Shown piece by piece: positions 48,884 through 57,553 of a DNA stretch of 64,000 nt; positions within the stretch are counted from its first letter, which is position 1; each line of letters begins with the position of its first letter. The DNA is taken from positions 1 to 64,000 of the forward strand of contig NZ_QQWG01000004.1 of the NCBI RefSeq assembly GCF_003863355.1. Direction: 5' to 3'. This DNA is from Ancylomarina euxina (lineage in GTDB: Bacteria; Bacteroidota; Bacteroidia; Bacteroidales; Marinifilaceae). Under the pieces are notes generated by a model. It saw only the letters and a program-made list of their open reading frames with translations. It was not told the DNA's origin and did no database searches. The translations under genes were made by a program, and so were the position numbers.

Positions 48884-49582
48884 CACATCTATCAGCAAGA
48901 CTTTGGTTTTTGCGCTCACCTTAAATTCAACTATCTGGGTCTCCGTGATGGCAAGACCATCTCTTTTTTCCAACTTATAATCCTTAATAAAAACTTGACC
49001 TTCCACGACAAAAAGATAGAGTCCATTGCCTTTTTGCTTTATGGTATAAGTACTTGCACTGGCCTTATCGAATTCACCCAAATGAAACCACGCGTTTTGA
49101 TATATCCAAACACCCTCATCATCAGCATCAGGAGAAAGGATTTGTTTTAGACCATTTTTAGATTTTATATCGCTGATTGAAAGCTGGTCATATCGAGGTT
49201 CGACATCTTTTAAATGTGGAAATATCCAAATTTGAAGCAAATTGACTTCCTGATCATCATTGGGGTTAAACTCCGAATGAAGAATGCCAGTTCCCGCACT
49301 CATGACCTGAATCTCACCTGCTTTAATAACAGATGAATTGCCCATACTATCCTTATGTTCAAGTTCACCTTTAAGTGGAATGGATATGATTTCCATATTG
49401 TTGTGAGGGTGTGTCCCGAATCCCTTACCGGCAGCTATTCTATCATCATTCAAGACTCGCAAAACACCAAAATGCATGCGATCGGTATGGTAATAATCGG
49501 CAAAAGAAAAGGTGTGATGAGCATCTAACCAGCCATGATTGGCGTGCCCTCGGGTATTGGCTTTGTGAACAACGGTTTTCAT
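48866..49582 (-). CDS. Pirin family protein
   Basis: A 238-residue bicupin. The metal ligands are visible in GFGTHPHNNMEII (H58, H60) and TGILHSEFN (H102, E104). Pirins bind iron; some are quercetin dioxygenases and some are redox-sensing regulators, and the role here is not clear. The start HKANTRGHANHGWLDAHHTFSFADYY is typical of YhaK-like short pirins. The stop codon lies inside repeat copy 2. Confidence 0.92.
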   Translation of the reverse strand: MKTVVHKANTRGHANHGWLDAHHTFSFADYYHTDRMHFGVLRVLNDDRIAAGKGFGTHPHNNMEIISIPLKGELEHKDSMGNSSVIKAGEIQVMSAGTGILHSEFNPNDDQEVNLLQIWIFPHLKDVEPRYDQLSISDIKSKNGLKQILSPDADDEGVWIYQNAWFHLGEFDKASASTYTIKQKGNGLYLFVVEGQVFIKDYKLEKRDGLAITETQIVEFKVSAKTKVLLIDVPMFDL

Positions 49583-49916
49583 ATAAGTCCCTCCAAATTT
49601 ATAGATGATGGATAAGTGCTTTCTGATACCTAAGTTACAGTTTTTTTCTTTTTCAGAAGAATGATCTAAATAAGTCTGCTCTTTCTAATTAGAGTCGATA
49701 TTATAAAGATTGATGACCTAATATTAAAACAGTATAGATCATAAAAATTTAACACTCGTTAACTATTATTTAAATAATATTTACATAACTTAGATAGTCA
49801 TTTATTAATTGATGGCTAATAATGATGCTCTTACAGGTAAAACTAAGAGGAGAAATAATTTTAATGTGAAGAACGATTTGTGATGTTGGTTTTATAAACA
49901 CTTAAAATCTAGACTC
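49583..49916. other. Divergent intergenic region
   Basis: AT-rich. It contains a perfect 16-bp palindrome TATTATTTAAATAATA at 49764-49779, a possible operator. No gene seen. Confidence 0.45.
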
Positions 49917-50669
49917 ATGTCAGATCAACAAAAATTATTAGATCTCTTACCAGAGATTAAGGCTGTTCCTAAAGAGCAGATTAAGCAATGCGATATGCCA
50001 ATTGGTATTTATTTGCAAGAATCGGAAAACTTGCACACCCGCGCAAGTGCCGATTTGGCTTTCCTTACCACAGTGGGAATGACAGCTGAACTTCTCGACA
50101 AACTATTATCGCGCATAGGTGCTTTATCTACGGCTGAAAGCAATTGGGCAGAACTAAACACCGTTCGCGAGGATGCCAAGGAAATTTGGAAGGCTGAATG
50201 GCCTGCTTTTCTAGAATTCCGTGAAGATTTAATCGATCATATGGATTTCGCTTATCGCAACAACGAAGCTTTAATTAGCAAAGTAGCTGCCATTAAGGAA
50301 GGCGACTCTCAGGCTGATGCCATTCAAGATATGTCTAACCTATCGGTATTGGGTAAGGCCAATTTGGCCCCACTTGATGCCATTAACTATGACACGACCT
50401 TATTGGATAAAGCTGGAGAGGATGCTAATAAAATGAGAACCTTACTAGGTGACGTAAACGGTCATATGTATGTGGCAGACGAAACCAAGGTGGTTCGCGA
50501 CCAAGCTTTCACCTTATTAAAGGTGGCGGTTGACGAGGTTCGCAATTACGGACGTTTCGTATTCCGTAAAAATGTGGAGCATGTTAGATCTTATTCTAGC
50601 AAACATGCTCGAGATAAGGGTAGTGCTTACAGAAGAAGGCAAGCAGAAGAGGCTGAGAAAGAAGCCTAG
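49917..50669 (+). CDS. Helical protein of unknown function
   Basis: A 250-residue soluble protein that I do not recognise. It is predicted almost wholly alpha-helical, without signal peptide, membrane span or cysteine-rich motif. The central part (about 55-130) is acidic and contains WAELNTVREDAKEIWKAEWPAFLEFREDLIDHMDFAY. The C-terminal 45 residues are basic (VFRKNVEHVRSYSSKHARDKGSAYRRRQ), which could bind nucleic acid. It is monocistronic with its own terminator. A structural protein is as likely as an enzyme. Confidence 0.75.
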   Translation: MSDQQKLLDLLPEIKAVPKEQIKQCDMPIGIYLQESENLHTRASADLAFLTTVGMTAELLDKLLSRIGALSTAESNWAELNTVREDAKEIWKAEWPAFLEFREDLIDHMDFAYRNNEALISKVAAIKEGDSQADAIQDMSNLSVLGKANLAPLDAINYDTTLLDKAGEDANKMRTLLGDVNGHMYVADETKVVRDQAFTLLKVAVDEVRNYGRFVFRKNVEHVRSYSSKHARDKGSAYRRRQAEEAEKEA

Positions 50670-50678
50670 TTTAAATAG

Positions 50679-50709
50679 AAAAGAGAAGCTCATCACTTCT
50701 CTTTTTTTA
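50679..50709 (+). terminator. Terminator
   Basis: Stem AGAGAAG/CTTCTCT followed by T7, directly after the helical protein gene. Confidence 0.88.
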
Positions 50710-50805
50710 TGCGCTCTTGCCTTAGTTATATATTCAGATCGCTAGGCTCATTAAGTTTTGTATTAAAAAACAGCTTCAGTTCGCTCTTTCACCTGTTCCG
50801 TTTGC

Positions 50806-50958
50806 GAACTGAAGGGTATGCACCCCGAACTGAACACCTCCCTTTGCAAACTGAGACACAAAACTCCCGAACTGAGAGGGTACTCTTGCGAACTGACGCC
50901 TACTTTACCGAACTGAAGGGCTCACCCAGCGAACTGAGATACCAAATTTTCGAACGGG
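50806..50958. repeat. Degenerate 21-bp phased repeat with GAACTGA core
   Basis: The core gaactga (or aaactga, gaacggg) starts at 50806, 50827, 50848, 50869, 50890, 50910, 50931 and 50952, spacings of 21 except for one of 20. The 14 bases between cores vary. An open frame runs through it (to 51011) but has no family resemblance. Helical phasing of a short core is typical of protein-binding arrays. Confidence 0.8.
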
Positions 50959-51144
50959 AGGGCTTGTACAGATCAATTTTGGTTATTAAAAACCTTCGTT
51001 GGTTTAATTAATTCATCAGTATTAAGATCCATACCGCAGACCTTTAGGCATTGAAATACCCATATTTTAAATCGATCAATACGTGTCCCAATATATTTTA
51101 CGGAATATTATAAATAATGCACATAGTAATATTTGTATATCGCA

Positions 51145-51166
51145 GAGACACACGGCCGTGTGTCTG
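51145..51166. repeat. REP palindrome upstream of the second RAYT
   Basis: Perfect 20-bp palindrome AGACACACGGCCGTGTGTCT (51146-51165). Confidence 0.85.
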
Positions 51167-51264
51167 TACCATGTATTTGTAAATTATTGTTTATCGTAGC
51201 CGTGGGTATGTACATAATTGTATTATAATCTGTATATTGAATAGGTTTATAATCTAAATGTATC

Positions 51265-51891
51265 ATGACAAAATTTCAAAATAGATATCGAATTGAATCC
51301 CATCGTAAACCAGGATGGAATTATGCTGATGCAGGCGATTATTTTATCACCATTTGCATAGATCAAATGCAATGTATTTTAGGAGCAGTAAAGCATTCTA
51401 AAATGGAATTGAATCGTTTTGGTGAAATTGTTCAAGCAGAATTAATCAAATCCGTTGATATCCGTAAGGAATTGCAATTGGGCGAATTTGTGATAATGCC
51501 CAATCATATTCATGCCATTATAATATTAATTGATGATACTGCAGAGACGCACGGCCATGCGTCTGTAAATAGCCCCAATAGTAATACTGCAGAGACACAC
51601 GGCCGTGCGTCTGTAAATGATGATGAGCAAAAGCCGTTTCGTAGGCCCAAGTCGATTTCGTCGTTTGTAGCAGGGTTTAAATCGGCAGTGGTTTCAGCCG
51701 TTGATGATTATATTGATGAGCAGTCTTTGGATATTCCTAAATACAATAGAAAGAATAAATTCTGGCAAAGTAACTATCACGATCATATTATACGTGATTG
51801 GGAAGAGTATCATCGAATAGTTCAGTATATTAAAAATAACCCCAGTAAATGGGATCAAGAAAATAATCCCCAATGCCTTGTAAATCTTTAG
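51265..51891 (+). CDS. REP-associated tyrosine transposase (RAYT), second copy
   Basis: A 208-residue Y1/HUH single-strand transposase, only distantly related to the first RAYT. The N-terminus (RIESHRKPGWNYADAGDYFITICI) and the HUH motif MPNHIHAIII (H81, H83) are typical; the catalytic tyrosine is probably Y188 in YIKNNPSKW. Residues 92-117 (two AETHGxASVN units) are encoded by two tandem 48-bp units, each with a REP palindrome. The frame is intact. A further REP lies 100 bp upstream. Confidence 0.92.
   Translation: MTKFQNRYRIESHRKPGWNYADAGDYFITICIDQMQCILGAVKHSKMELNRFGEIVQAELIKSVDIRKELQLGEFVIMPNHIHAIIILIDDTAETHGHASVNSPNSNTAETHGRASVNDDEQKPFRRPKSISSFVAGFKSAVVSAVDDYIDEQSLDIPKYNRKNKFWQSNYHDHIIRDWEEYHRIVQYIKNNPSKWDQENNPQCLVNL
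51536..51620. repeat. Two in-frame REP units inside the RAYT gene (48-bp period)
   Basis: Palindromes at 51545-51564 (AGACGCACGGCCATGCGTCT) and 51593-51612 (AGACACACGGCCGTGCGTCT), each with one mismatch, inside 48-bp direct repeats (16 codons). Confidence 0.88.
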
Positions 51892-52035
51892 GATTTTCTT
51901 TCACACAAAAATATAAATACTTAAGCCTACTCAGGTTTTAAATTCACAAAAAAAGATATTCTCTAGCATCAATATTCCTAAAGCGAATTTTGGCTTTTTG
52001 TGTAAATTGCCGCTCTTACAAAATGAAGAAACCCT

Positions 52036-53088
52036 ATGCAAAATTTTAAAATAGAAAGCCTGTCTAACGCGCTAGACGAAAAAATATTAAATAAAACCAA
52101 TACCAAGACCAAGCCTTTGGGTTCATTGGGAGTCTTAGAGCGTATTGCTTGCAAAATTGCAAAAATACAAGGCACACTAAAACCTGAAATAAAGGCACCA
52201 ACGGTGGTTGTCTTTGCTGGCGATCATGGTATTGCTGACGATGGGGTGAGCTTTTACCCAAAATCGGTGAGTTACCAAATGCTCTACAATTATATGGGCG
52301 GTGGAGCGGCTATCAATGTTTTTTCGCGTCAGCATGGTATCAAGTTCAAGGTGGTTGATGCGGGTATCGATCACGATTTTGAGCCTGAATTGAATATCAT
52401 CAACCGTAAGGTGGCCTATGGGACAAAAAATTACCGTTTTGAGTCAGCCATGAGCAAAGAGCAATGCCTTGAGGCCATTGAAAAAGGCGCTGGTATTATT
52501 GAAGATTGTCATAGCGAAGGTTGCAATTTTATTGCCTTTGGAGAAAAAGGAATAGGAAATACTTCTTCGGCAGCTCTAATTCTTAGTCTATTGGCAGATA
52601 TCCCTTTGGAAGATTGCGTAGGACGTGGTACCGGACTCGATCAGGCTGGTGTGAAGAGCAAATACGAGCTTCTGAACGAAGGCTTATCAAAATACACAGG
52701 AAATACGAAGGATGCCCTTGAAGTGATGACCTATTTTGGAGGTTTCGAGATAGCTATGATTATGGGAGGGATGCTTAAGGCTGCCGAACTGAAAATGACC
52801 CTATTGATTGATGGTTTTATCATCACATCGGCACTCTTGGCGGCATCTAAAATCAACCCGAAGGTTTTAGAATACTGTCTGTATGCCCACAAATCGAATG
52901 AAAAAGCACACATCAGCATGCTCAACCATTTAGGTGCTGAGCCTATTATGGATATCGGTATGCGATTGGGTGAAGGCACCGGCGCTATGGTTTGTTATCC
53001 ACTTGTAAAATCTGCTGTGCAGTATTTCAACGAGATGGCATCCTTTGAGGAAGCTGGTGTTAGTGAAACTGCTGCGCTAGAAGTTTAA
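52036..53088 (+). CDS. cobT: Nicotinate-nucleotide-dimethylbenzimidazole phosphoribosyltransferase, copy 1
   Basis: Activates the cobamide lower ligand by forming alpha-ribazole phosphate. TKPLGSLGVLE (about 24-34), FAGDHGIADDGVS, GEKGIGNTSSAAL and the catalytic glutamate E313 in GMRLGEGTGA are present, so it should be active. It is 350 residues. A paralogue follows after 209 bp. The two share about 60 % identity by eye. Confidence 0.94.
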   Translation: MQNFKIESLSNALDEKILNKTNTKTKPLGSLGVLERIACKIAKIQGTLKPEIKAPTVVVFAGDHGIADDGVSFYPKSVSYQMLYNYMGGGAAINVFSRQHGIKFKVVDAGIDHDFEPELNIINRKVAYGTKNYRFESAMSKEQCLEAIEKGAGIIEDCHSEGCNFIAFGEKGIGNTSSAALILSLLADIPLEDCVGRGTGLDQAGVKSKYELLNEGLSKYTGNTKDALEVMTYFGGFEIAMIMGGMLKAAELKMTLLIDGFIITSALLAASKINPKVLEYCLYAHKSNEKAHISMLNHLGAEPIMDIGMRLGEGTGAMVCYPLVKSAVQYFNEMASFEEAGVSETAALEV

Positions 53089-53096
53089 AGGAAAAA

Positions 53097-53193
53097 AAGG
53101 TTAAAGGATAAAGCCAAATTAAGTTAGGAATCGTTCGTTGAGCGGAGTCGAAACGGAGTAAGGCAAAAATAAATATAAGGTTAAAGGATAAAG
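53097..53193. repeat. 17-bp direct repeats around a REP-like segment
   Basis: AAGGTTAAAGGATAAAG occurs at 53097-53113 and 53177-53193. Between them is the common mobile palindromic sequence type ttcgttgagcggagtcgaaa. It fills the gap between the two cobT genes. Confidence 0.6.
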
Positions 53194-53297
53194 TAAATAA
53201 AGGTGAAAAATGGACTTGCTGCAAAGTTCAATTTTAAAGCAAAATAACTACCTTAGATACTGACTTAACCAAATATTCACACATAAACATACAAGAT

Positions 53298-54335
53298 ATG
53301 ATTCAATACAATATAAAAGCTCTTAATACAGAGAAAGCTGAAGCGCTTCAGCAGAAAATTGATTTAAAAACCAAGCCACTTGGCTCGCTGGGAAAGTTGG
53401 AAGAAATGGCCAAGCATATTGGTTGCATACAAAACACCCTCAGCCCGGAGCTTAAAAAACCTGTTATTATGGTTTTTGCGGCGGATCATGGTATTGCACT
53501 TGATGGGGTGAGTCCTTATCCACAGGAAGTAACCTGGCAGATGGTTGCTAATTTCATGAATGGTGGTGCCGCAATTAATGTCTTTGCTAAGCAACACGAT
53601 ATCGATATTCGTATTATCGATGCGGGTGTCAACTACGATTTTGACAAGAGCTCAGGCGTTTTAAATGCCAAGATTGCTCATGGTACCAGATCATACCTGA
53701 ATGAGTCGGCTATGACGACCGAGGAGTTCGAAAAAGCGATGAAAAGAGGTTCTGATTTGGTGGAGCGTATTCACTCTGAGGGCTCTAATATTATCGGATT
53801 TGGTGAGATGGGAATCGCGAATACTTCCTCGGCAGCTATTATTCTTCATCTTCTCAGCAATATTGAGCTAAGTGCCTGTGTGGGGCGTGGTACCGGATGG
53901 GATGATGAAGGCCTGCAACGCAAGTATGAAATCCTGGGTCGTGCCCTGTCAAAATACAGAGGTACGAATTCAGCTGAAGAGGTGTTGACTTACTTTGGTG
54001 GATTCGAAATTGTGATGATAGCAGGTGCCATGCTTAAGGCTGCAGAACTAAAAATGTGCATCATGGTAGATGGCTTCATTATTACTTCGGCTCTTTTAGC
54101 GGCTTCTAAAATAAATTCTAATATTTTGGATTATTGTATTTTCACGCATAAGTCGCAAGAAAAAGGTCATCAACTAATGCTTGATCAGCTTAAGGCAAAA
54201 CCTCTATTGGATATGGGCATGCGTTTGGGCGAGGGTACAGGTGCTGCTGTTGCTTTTCCATTGATTCAATCGGCGGTCAATTTCCTTAACGAAATGGCTA
54301 GTTTCGAAGATGCTGGCGTGAGTAATGCCGACTAA
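53298..54335 (+). CDS. cobT: Nicotinate-nucleotide-dimethylbenzimidazole phosphoribosyltransferase, copy 2
   Basis: Tandem paralogue of the preceding gene with the same signatures: TKPLGSLGKLEEM, FAADHGIALDGVS, GEMGIANTSSAAI and catalytic E312 in GMRLGEGTGA. It is 345 residues. Both copies keep the catalytic residue, so they may be two enzymes with different base preference or a heterodimer like ArsAB (inference from known phenolyl-cobamide systems). Confidence 0.93.
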   Translation: MIQYNIKALNTEKAEALQQKIDLKTKPLGSLGKLEEMAKHIGCIQNTLSPELKKPVIMVFAADHGIALDGVSPYPQEVTWQMVANFMNGGAAINVFAKQHDIDIRIIDAGVNYDFDKSSGVLNAKIAHGTRSYLNESAMTTEEFEKAMKRGSDLVERIHSEGSNIIGFGEMGIANTSSAAIILHLLSNIELSACVGRGTGWDDEGLQRKYEILGRALSKYRGTNSAEEVLTYFGGFEIVMIAGAMLKAAELKMCIMVDGFIITSALLAASKINSNILDYCIFTHKSQEKGHQLMLDQLKAKPLLDMGMRLGEGTGAAVAFPLIQSAVNFLNEMASFEDAGVSNAD

Positions 54336-54354
54336 TTGATTTACAATGAGTGAT

Positions 54355-54415
54355 TAATGATTAACAATTAGCGATGATTCTATCTTTATCACTAATTGTT
54401 AATTGCTAATTACCA
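54355..54415. other. AT-rich hairpin between cobT and cobS
   Basis: Stem ATTAACAATTAGcGAT / ATCaCTAATTGTTAAT (15 of 16 pairs) around a 12-base loop. It has no T tail. It may be an mRNA processing or stability element; similar TAACAATTA segments occur in the bio operon gaps. Confidence 0.6.
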
Positions 54416-54426
54416 ATCTACTTTCT

Positions 54427-55185
54427 ATGTTTAGAGAACTTAATATCTTTTTTACTGCTCTTTCCTTTTTCACAAGAATTCCTTTCCCCAAGTGGGCCAA
54501 GTTCGAAAAGGCCTATCAACACGAAGCGGTCAAGTACTTTTCCATAGCAGGCTTTATTATTGGTGGCCTTAGTGGTTTAGTTTTTGCCTTTTGTCATTGG
54601 GTCTTACCTTTTAATATTTCACTGGTTTTGTGCATGGTGTTTACCACCTTACTGACGGGTGCCTTGCACGAAGATGGGTTTATGGATGTTTGCGACGGTT
54701 TTGGTGGCGGTTGGACCAAAGAACGTATTCTTGAGATCATGAAGGATTCTCTGGTGGGCGCTTTCGGTATTTCGGGTATTCTCTTTGTTGTTCTGGCTCG
54801 TTTCTTTGGTATGGAGGCTATTTCGGCAAGTTCATTACCCGTGGTTCTAATCGTAGCTCATTCACTTAGCAGAACTCTAGCGGGTAGTTTGGTAAATAGC
54901 CACGATTACGCCCGAGTGGATCATTCCAAGGCTAAGGATTACGCTCATAAGCTTAGTCGAGGCAACCAAGTCTTTTTATGGCTGACTGGTCTGTTGCCTA
55001 TTCTACTTTTTCAGGATATCAAATACTTCCTAATCATCATTCCTGCTTTTATAGCCAAGTATCTTCTGGGACGATACTTCCAGAAATGGATAGGTGGTTA
55101 TACTGGCGACTGTATTGGTGCCACCCAACAAGTAGTTGAGATTGTGATTTATTTGAGTTTTTATATCATCTCAGTTCACTTATAA
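54427..55185 (+). CDS. cobS: Adenosylcobinamide-GDP ribazoletransferase (cobalamin synthase)
   Basis: Membrane enzyme that joins adenosylcobinamide-GDP to alpha-ribazole (phosphate). TRIPFPKWAKFEKAYQHEAVKYFSIAG, LTGALHEDGFMDVCDGFGGGWTKERILEIMKDSLVGAFG and GYTGDCIGATQQ (all family signatures) are present, with five to six hydrophobic segments. I chose the ATG at 54427 (MFRELNIFFTALSFFTR), since the upstream frame from 54403 runs into the hairpin. About 252 residues. Confidence 0.95.
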   Translation: MFRELNIFFTALSFFTRIPFPKWAKFEKAYQHEAVKYFSIAGFIIGGLSGLVFAFCHWVLPFNISLVLCMVFTTLLTGALHEDGFMDVCDGFGGGWTKERILEIMKDSLVGAFGISGILFVVLARFFGMEAISASSLPVVLIVAHSLSRTLAGSLVNSHDYARVDHSKAKDYAHKLSRGNQVFLWLTGLLPILLFQDIKYFLIIIPAFIAKYLLGRYFQKWIGGYTGDCIGATQQVVEIVIYLSFYIISVHL

Positions 55186-55207
55186 TTGCAGTAAGAGATA
55201 AAAATTA

Positions 55208-55245
55208 CAACAAAAGCCGCCTGAAAGGGTGGCTTTTGTATTTCT
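55208..55245. terminator. Terminator between cobS and the converging gene
   Basis: Stem ACAAAAGCC/GGCTTTTGT with a moderate T tail on the plus strand. Confidence 0.75.
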
Positions 55246-55264
55246 TCTGGTTTCAATAGAAGTA

Positions 55265-55657
55265 TTAATTTTTCTTTTTGCTTCTGCCAATTGTGAAATG
55301 ATCAAAACTATCTTTCGATGGCTTTTTATATGTGTACTTATAGCGAGGATGAGAGACAAACTCATACCACCTCCAATATTTTAAAGGGTTTCGCCTAAAT
55401 GTGCGATAGAGTTGAGTATTTTCATATTGAGGATTCTTCTCGCAAAAGCTAGCAAATCTTCTTTCCATCGTTTTTATATCAGTTCCCTTACTTGGCATAG
55501 TTAAGAATTGATGCTTACCATCGAAGGTTTCAAATTTGTAACGATTTGAAATACCCCCATCGATTAAACCAATATATAAGTAAGAATAATAGTTACTAGT
55601 TATGATAAAACTAAGAAGTAGTCCAATACCTATAATTTTTTTGAGCGCTTTCTTCAT
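55265..55657 (-). CDS. Small membrane-anchored protein, unknown
   Basis: A 130-residue protein starting at 55657 (MKKALKKIIGIGLLLSFIITSN), with one N-terminal membrane helix or uncleaved signal. The rest is basic and aromatic-rich (RRNPLKYWRWYEFVSHPRYKYTYKKP). I do not recognise a family. An in-frame ATG 54 bp upstream overlaps the preceding gene. It begins 11 bp after that gene's end, so the two form an operon. Confidence 0.65.
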   Translation of the reverse strand: MKKALKKIIGIGLLLSFIITSNYYSYLYIGLIDGGISNRYKFETFDGKHQFLTMPSKGTDIKTMERRFASFCEKNPQYENTQLYRTFRRNPLKYWRWYEFVSHPRYKYTYKKPSKDSFDHFTIGRSKKKN

Positions 55658-55667
55658 AAAGAAATAT

Positions 55668-56456
55668 TTAATTAGTACAAGTATTAATATTATTTGGAGC
55701 ATCTTGACCATTGGTAGTTCTTGTTGAACCTGATGGAAGTTGCATATTGCGTATATCTTGACCTAAACTACCAGGCTTTGAACCACCTCCTTCAGGCCAA
55801 GAATTATAAGAATCAGGGAGTCCTATTCCTGCTCTATTACCAACATTTATTCCGAAATCGGTACAATTAAAATCGTTTAAATCATAAGTAGAATTTCTGA
55901 AATTATATACGTAAGTAAGAATTGAATTAAGTTCACTGCGACTTATGTTTTTAGTGATTGGTACATCAAACCAATGTTCTTGATCATTTCCAAGTGCACT
56001 ACCGTGAGTTGTATTGGTAGGTTTAGCCAATCCTTCTGGATAAAATCCAAATATTGATGTATTACCATTTTGAGATATACCTATAAAAGTATGACCTACA
56101 TCATCAATACCCATATTAGGTATATTTTCATTTGGAACAGGTTGATCAACAAATATAGTTAATGTTGCTGGTAAATTAGAATCAATACATTTTAGATATT
56201 CTTCAATAGATTCAATTGGGACTTCCACAATATTTTGAAGTTCGGAGCAGGTAACTACAGCATTCTTCCAATCTAATCTTTCTGTATATTCCAATAAAGA
56301 ATGATTGTTTTCAATTGAGCTTTGTAAATACCAATTTCTTGCACTAGCGACTTCTTCAGTTAAAGGACTTATTATTTCTTCAATTTCTAATCTCTCCAAT
56401 TTATCGCAAAAATAAATGATTGTCATAAAGAAAGTTAGAGTCAGTGAATAAAACAA
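55668..56456 (-). CDS. Secreted protein with Cys/His hydrolase-like core, start disturbed
   Basis: Open from a TTG codon at 56456. Upstream is ATG-A6-G in another frame; one base less in the A6 run gives a perfect lipoprotein signal (MKKYLFYSLTLTFFMTIIYFC). The domain contains DVGHTFIGI and NDFNCTDFGINVGN, which resemble the histidine and cysteine of NlpC/P60-like or DUF4105-like folds; the order His before Cys suggests a permuted papain-like fold (inference). The C-terminal 40 residues are G/S/N-rich. It may be an effector or wall-active enzyme; the small neighbouring gene could be an immunity partner, but nothing proves it. Confidence 0.6.
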   Translation of the reverse strand: MFYSLTLTFFMTIIYFCDKLERLEIEEIISPLTEEVASARNWYLQSSIENNHSLLEYTERLDWKNAVVTCSELQNIVEVPIESIEEYLKCIDSNLPATLTIFVDQPVPNENIPNMGIDDVGHTFIGISQNGNTSIFGFYPEGLAKPTNTTHGSALGNDQEHWFDVPITKNISRSELNSILTYVYNFRNSTYDLNDFNCTDFGINVGNRAGIGLPDSYNSWPEGGGSKPGSLGQDIRNMQLPSGSTRTTNGQDAPNNINTCTN

Positions 56457-56766
56457 ATACTTTTTTCATAAAAGTTAATTTAAATGATGATTATACCCCT
56501 TTATTCCTGAAAAACAAAAAATGTAACCCAAGAAACAACTTGTTTTTAAAAAAAAAATGCATCAACTGTAAATTACATAACAAAAATGGGACTTTGAGGG
56601 TTAAAAAAAATCATATCTGATCTAATTTTTATTGCTTGTTTTATGATTTACACCTGTATTTTAGTAAGTGGATAATAAAAAATAGTGAATTTGGAGAAGG
56701 GTATAGTCTGTAAATTCCCCTCAGAATACTATTTTTGTCTATTCATTCAAAAAAAATAAAAACGAT
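56457..56766. other. Divergent intergenic region
   Basis: Very AT-rich. A TATTTTTG (-7 type) box lies at 56730-56737 ahead of cobC, without a clear -33 element. No other feature seen. Confidence 0.45.
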
Positions 56767-57297
56767 ATGATACTTCACCTGATAAGACACACCAAGGTTA
56801 ATGTAGAACCAGGTATTTGTTACGGTCAAAAAGATGTTGAATTACTAGAAACTTACCCCGAAGAGCTTGAACTAGTAAGAAATAATATTGCTGATTTAAA
56901 ATTCGATGCCTATTATTCCAGTCCACTAACACGCGCGAAAACTCTTGCTACAGACTTGTTTGGTGATGTTGTCGTTTTCGATGATCGACTAATGGAACTA
57001 AACTTTGGTGATTGGGAAGGTAAAGCCTGGGATGAGATTAAAGACCCTTTTTTGGATACATGGATGGAAGACTTCGTGAATAAGAAATGTTCCAATGGAG
57101 AGTCTTTCGTGATGCTTCACAAACGTGTGCTACAGTTTTTAGGAGAACTAAAGAGTTTGGAGCATAATCATATCGCTATTGTAACCCATGGAGGTGTCAT
57201 CAGAACGCTACAGGCCATTCATAAGAATATCGAATTAAAAGAAGCTTTTAACGAAGCTCCAGCTGGTTTTGGTGAGCTTGTTCAACTCGAATTTTAA
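56767..57297 (+). CDS. cobC: Alpha-ribazole phosphatase (histidine phosphatase family)
   Basis: Removes the phosphate from alpha-ribazole phosphate or adenosylcobalamin phosphate, the last step of the nucleotide loop. The phosphohistidine motif LIRHTKV has H8; SSPLTRAKTLA, the acid ELNFGDWEGK and VTHGGVIR complete the site. EPGICYGQKDVEL is characteristic of CobC as against other phosphoglycerate-mutase-like proteins. The length is 176 residues. It lies 1.6 kb from cobS. Confidence 0.92.
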   Translation: MILHLIRHTKVNVEPGICYGQKDVELLETYPEELELVRNNIADLKFDAYYSSPLTRAKTLATDLFGDVVVFDDRLMELNFGDWEGKAWDEIKDPFLDTWMEDFVNKKCSNGESFVMLHKRVLQFLGELKSLEHNHIAIVTHGGVIRTLQAIHKNIELKEAFNEAPAGFGELVQLEF

Positions 57298-57553
57298 ATT
57301 TTATTTTAGCCTTAGAGTCTGATTATGTGGGAATACTCACTAGGCAATAGGCTAGTCTCATCAATTTTTTAGTCAATTCTATTTGATTATTTAATGAAAT
57401 CGTTATTTTTAGGCTTGTTTTTGAGAAACAGGAACAAGAAATAGAAACATAAGATTACATTGATCGGAAAACAAAACACTTTTAATTCCTTCTAAAAATT
57501 GAGTTAATATTGTATTGTGGCCCAGATCTAAAAATTTAAACCAATTGAAAAAT

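Noticed and set aside
50709-51011. A 100-residue plus-strand frame
   Set aside because: It reads through the 21-bp phased repeat and has no family resemblance.
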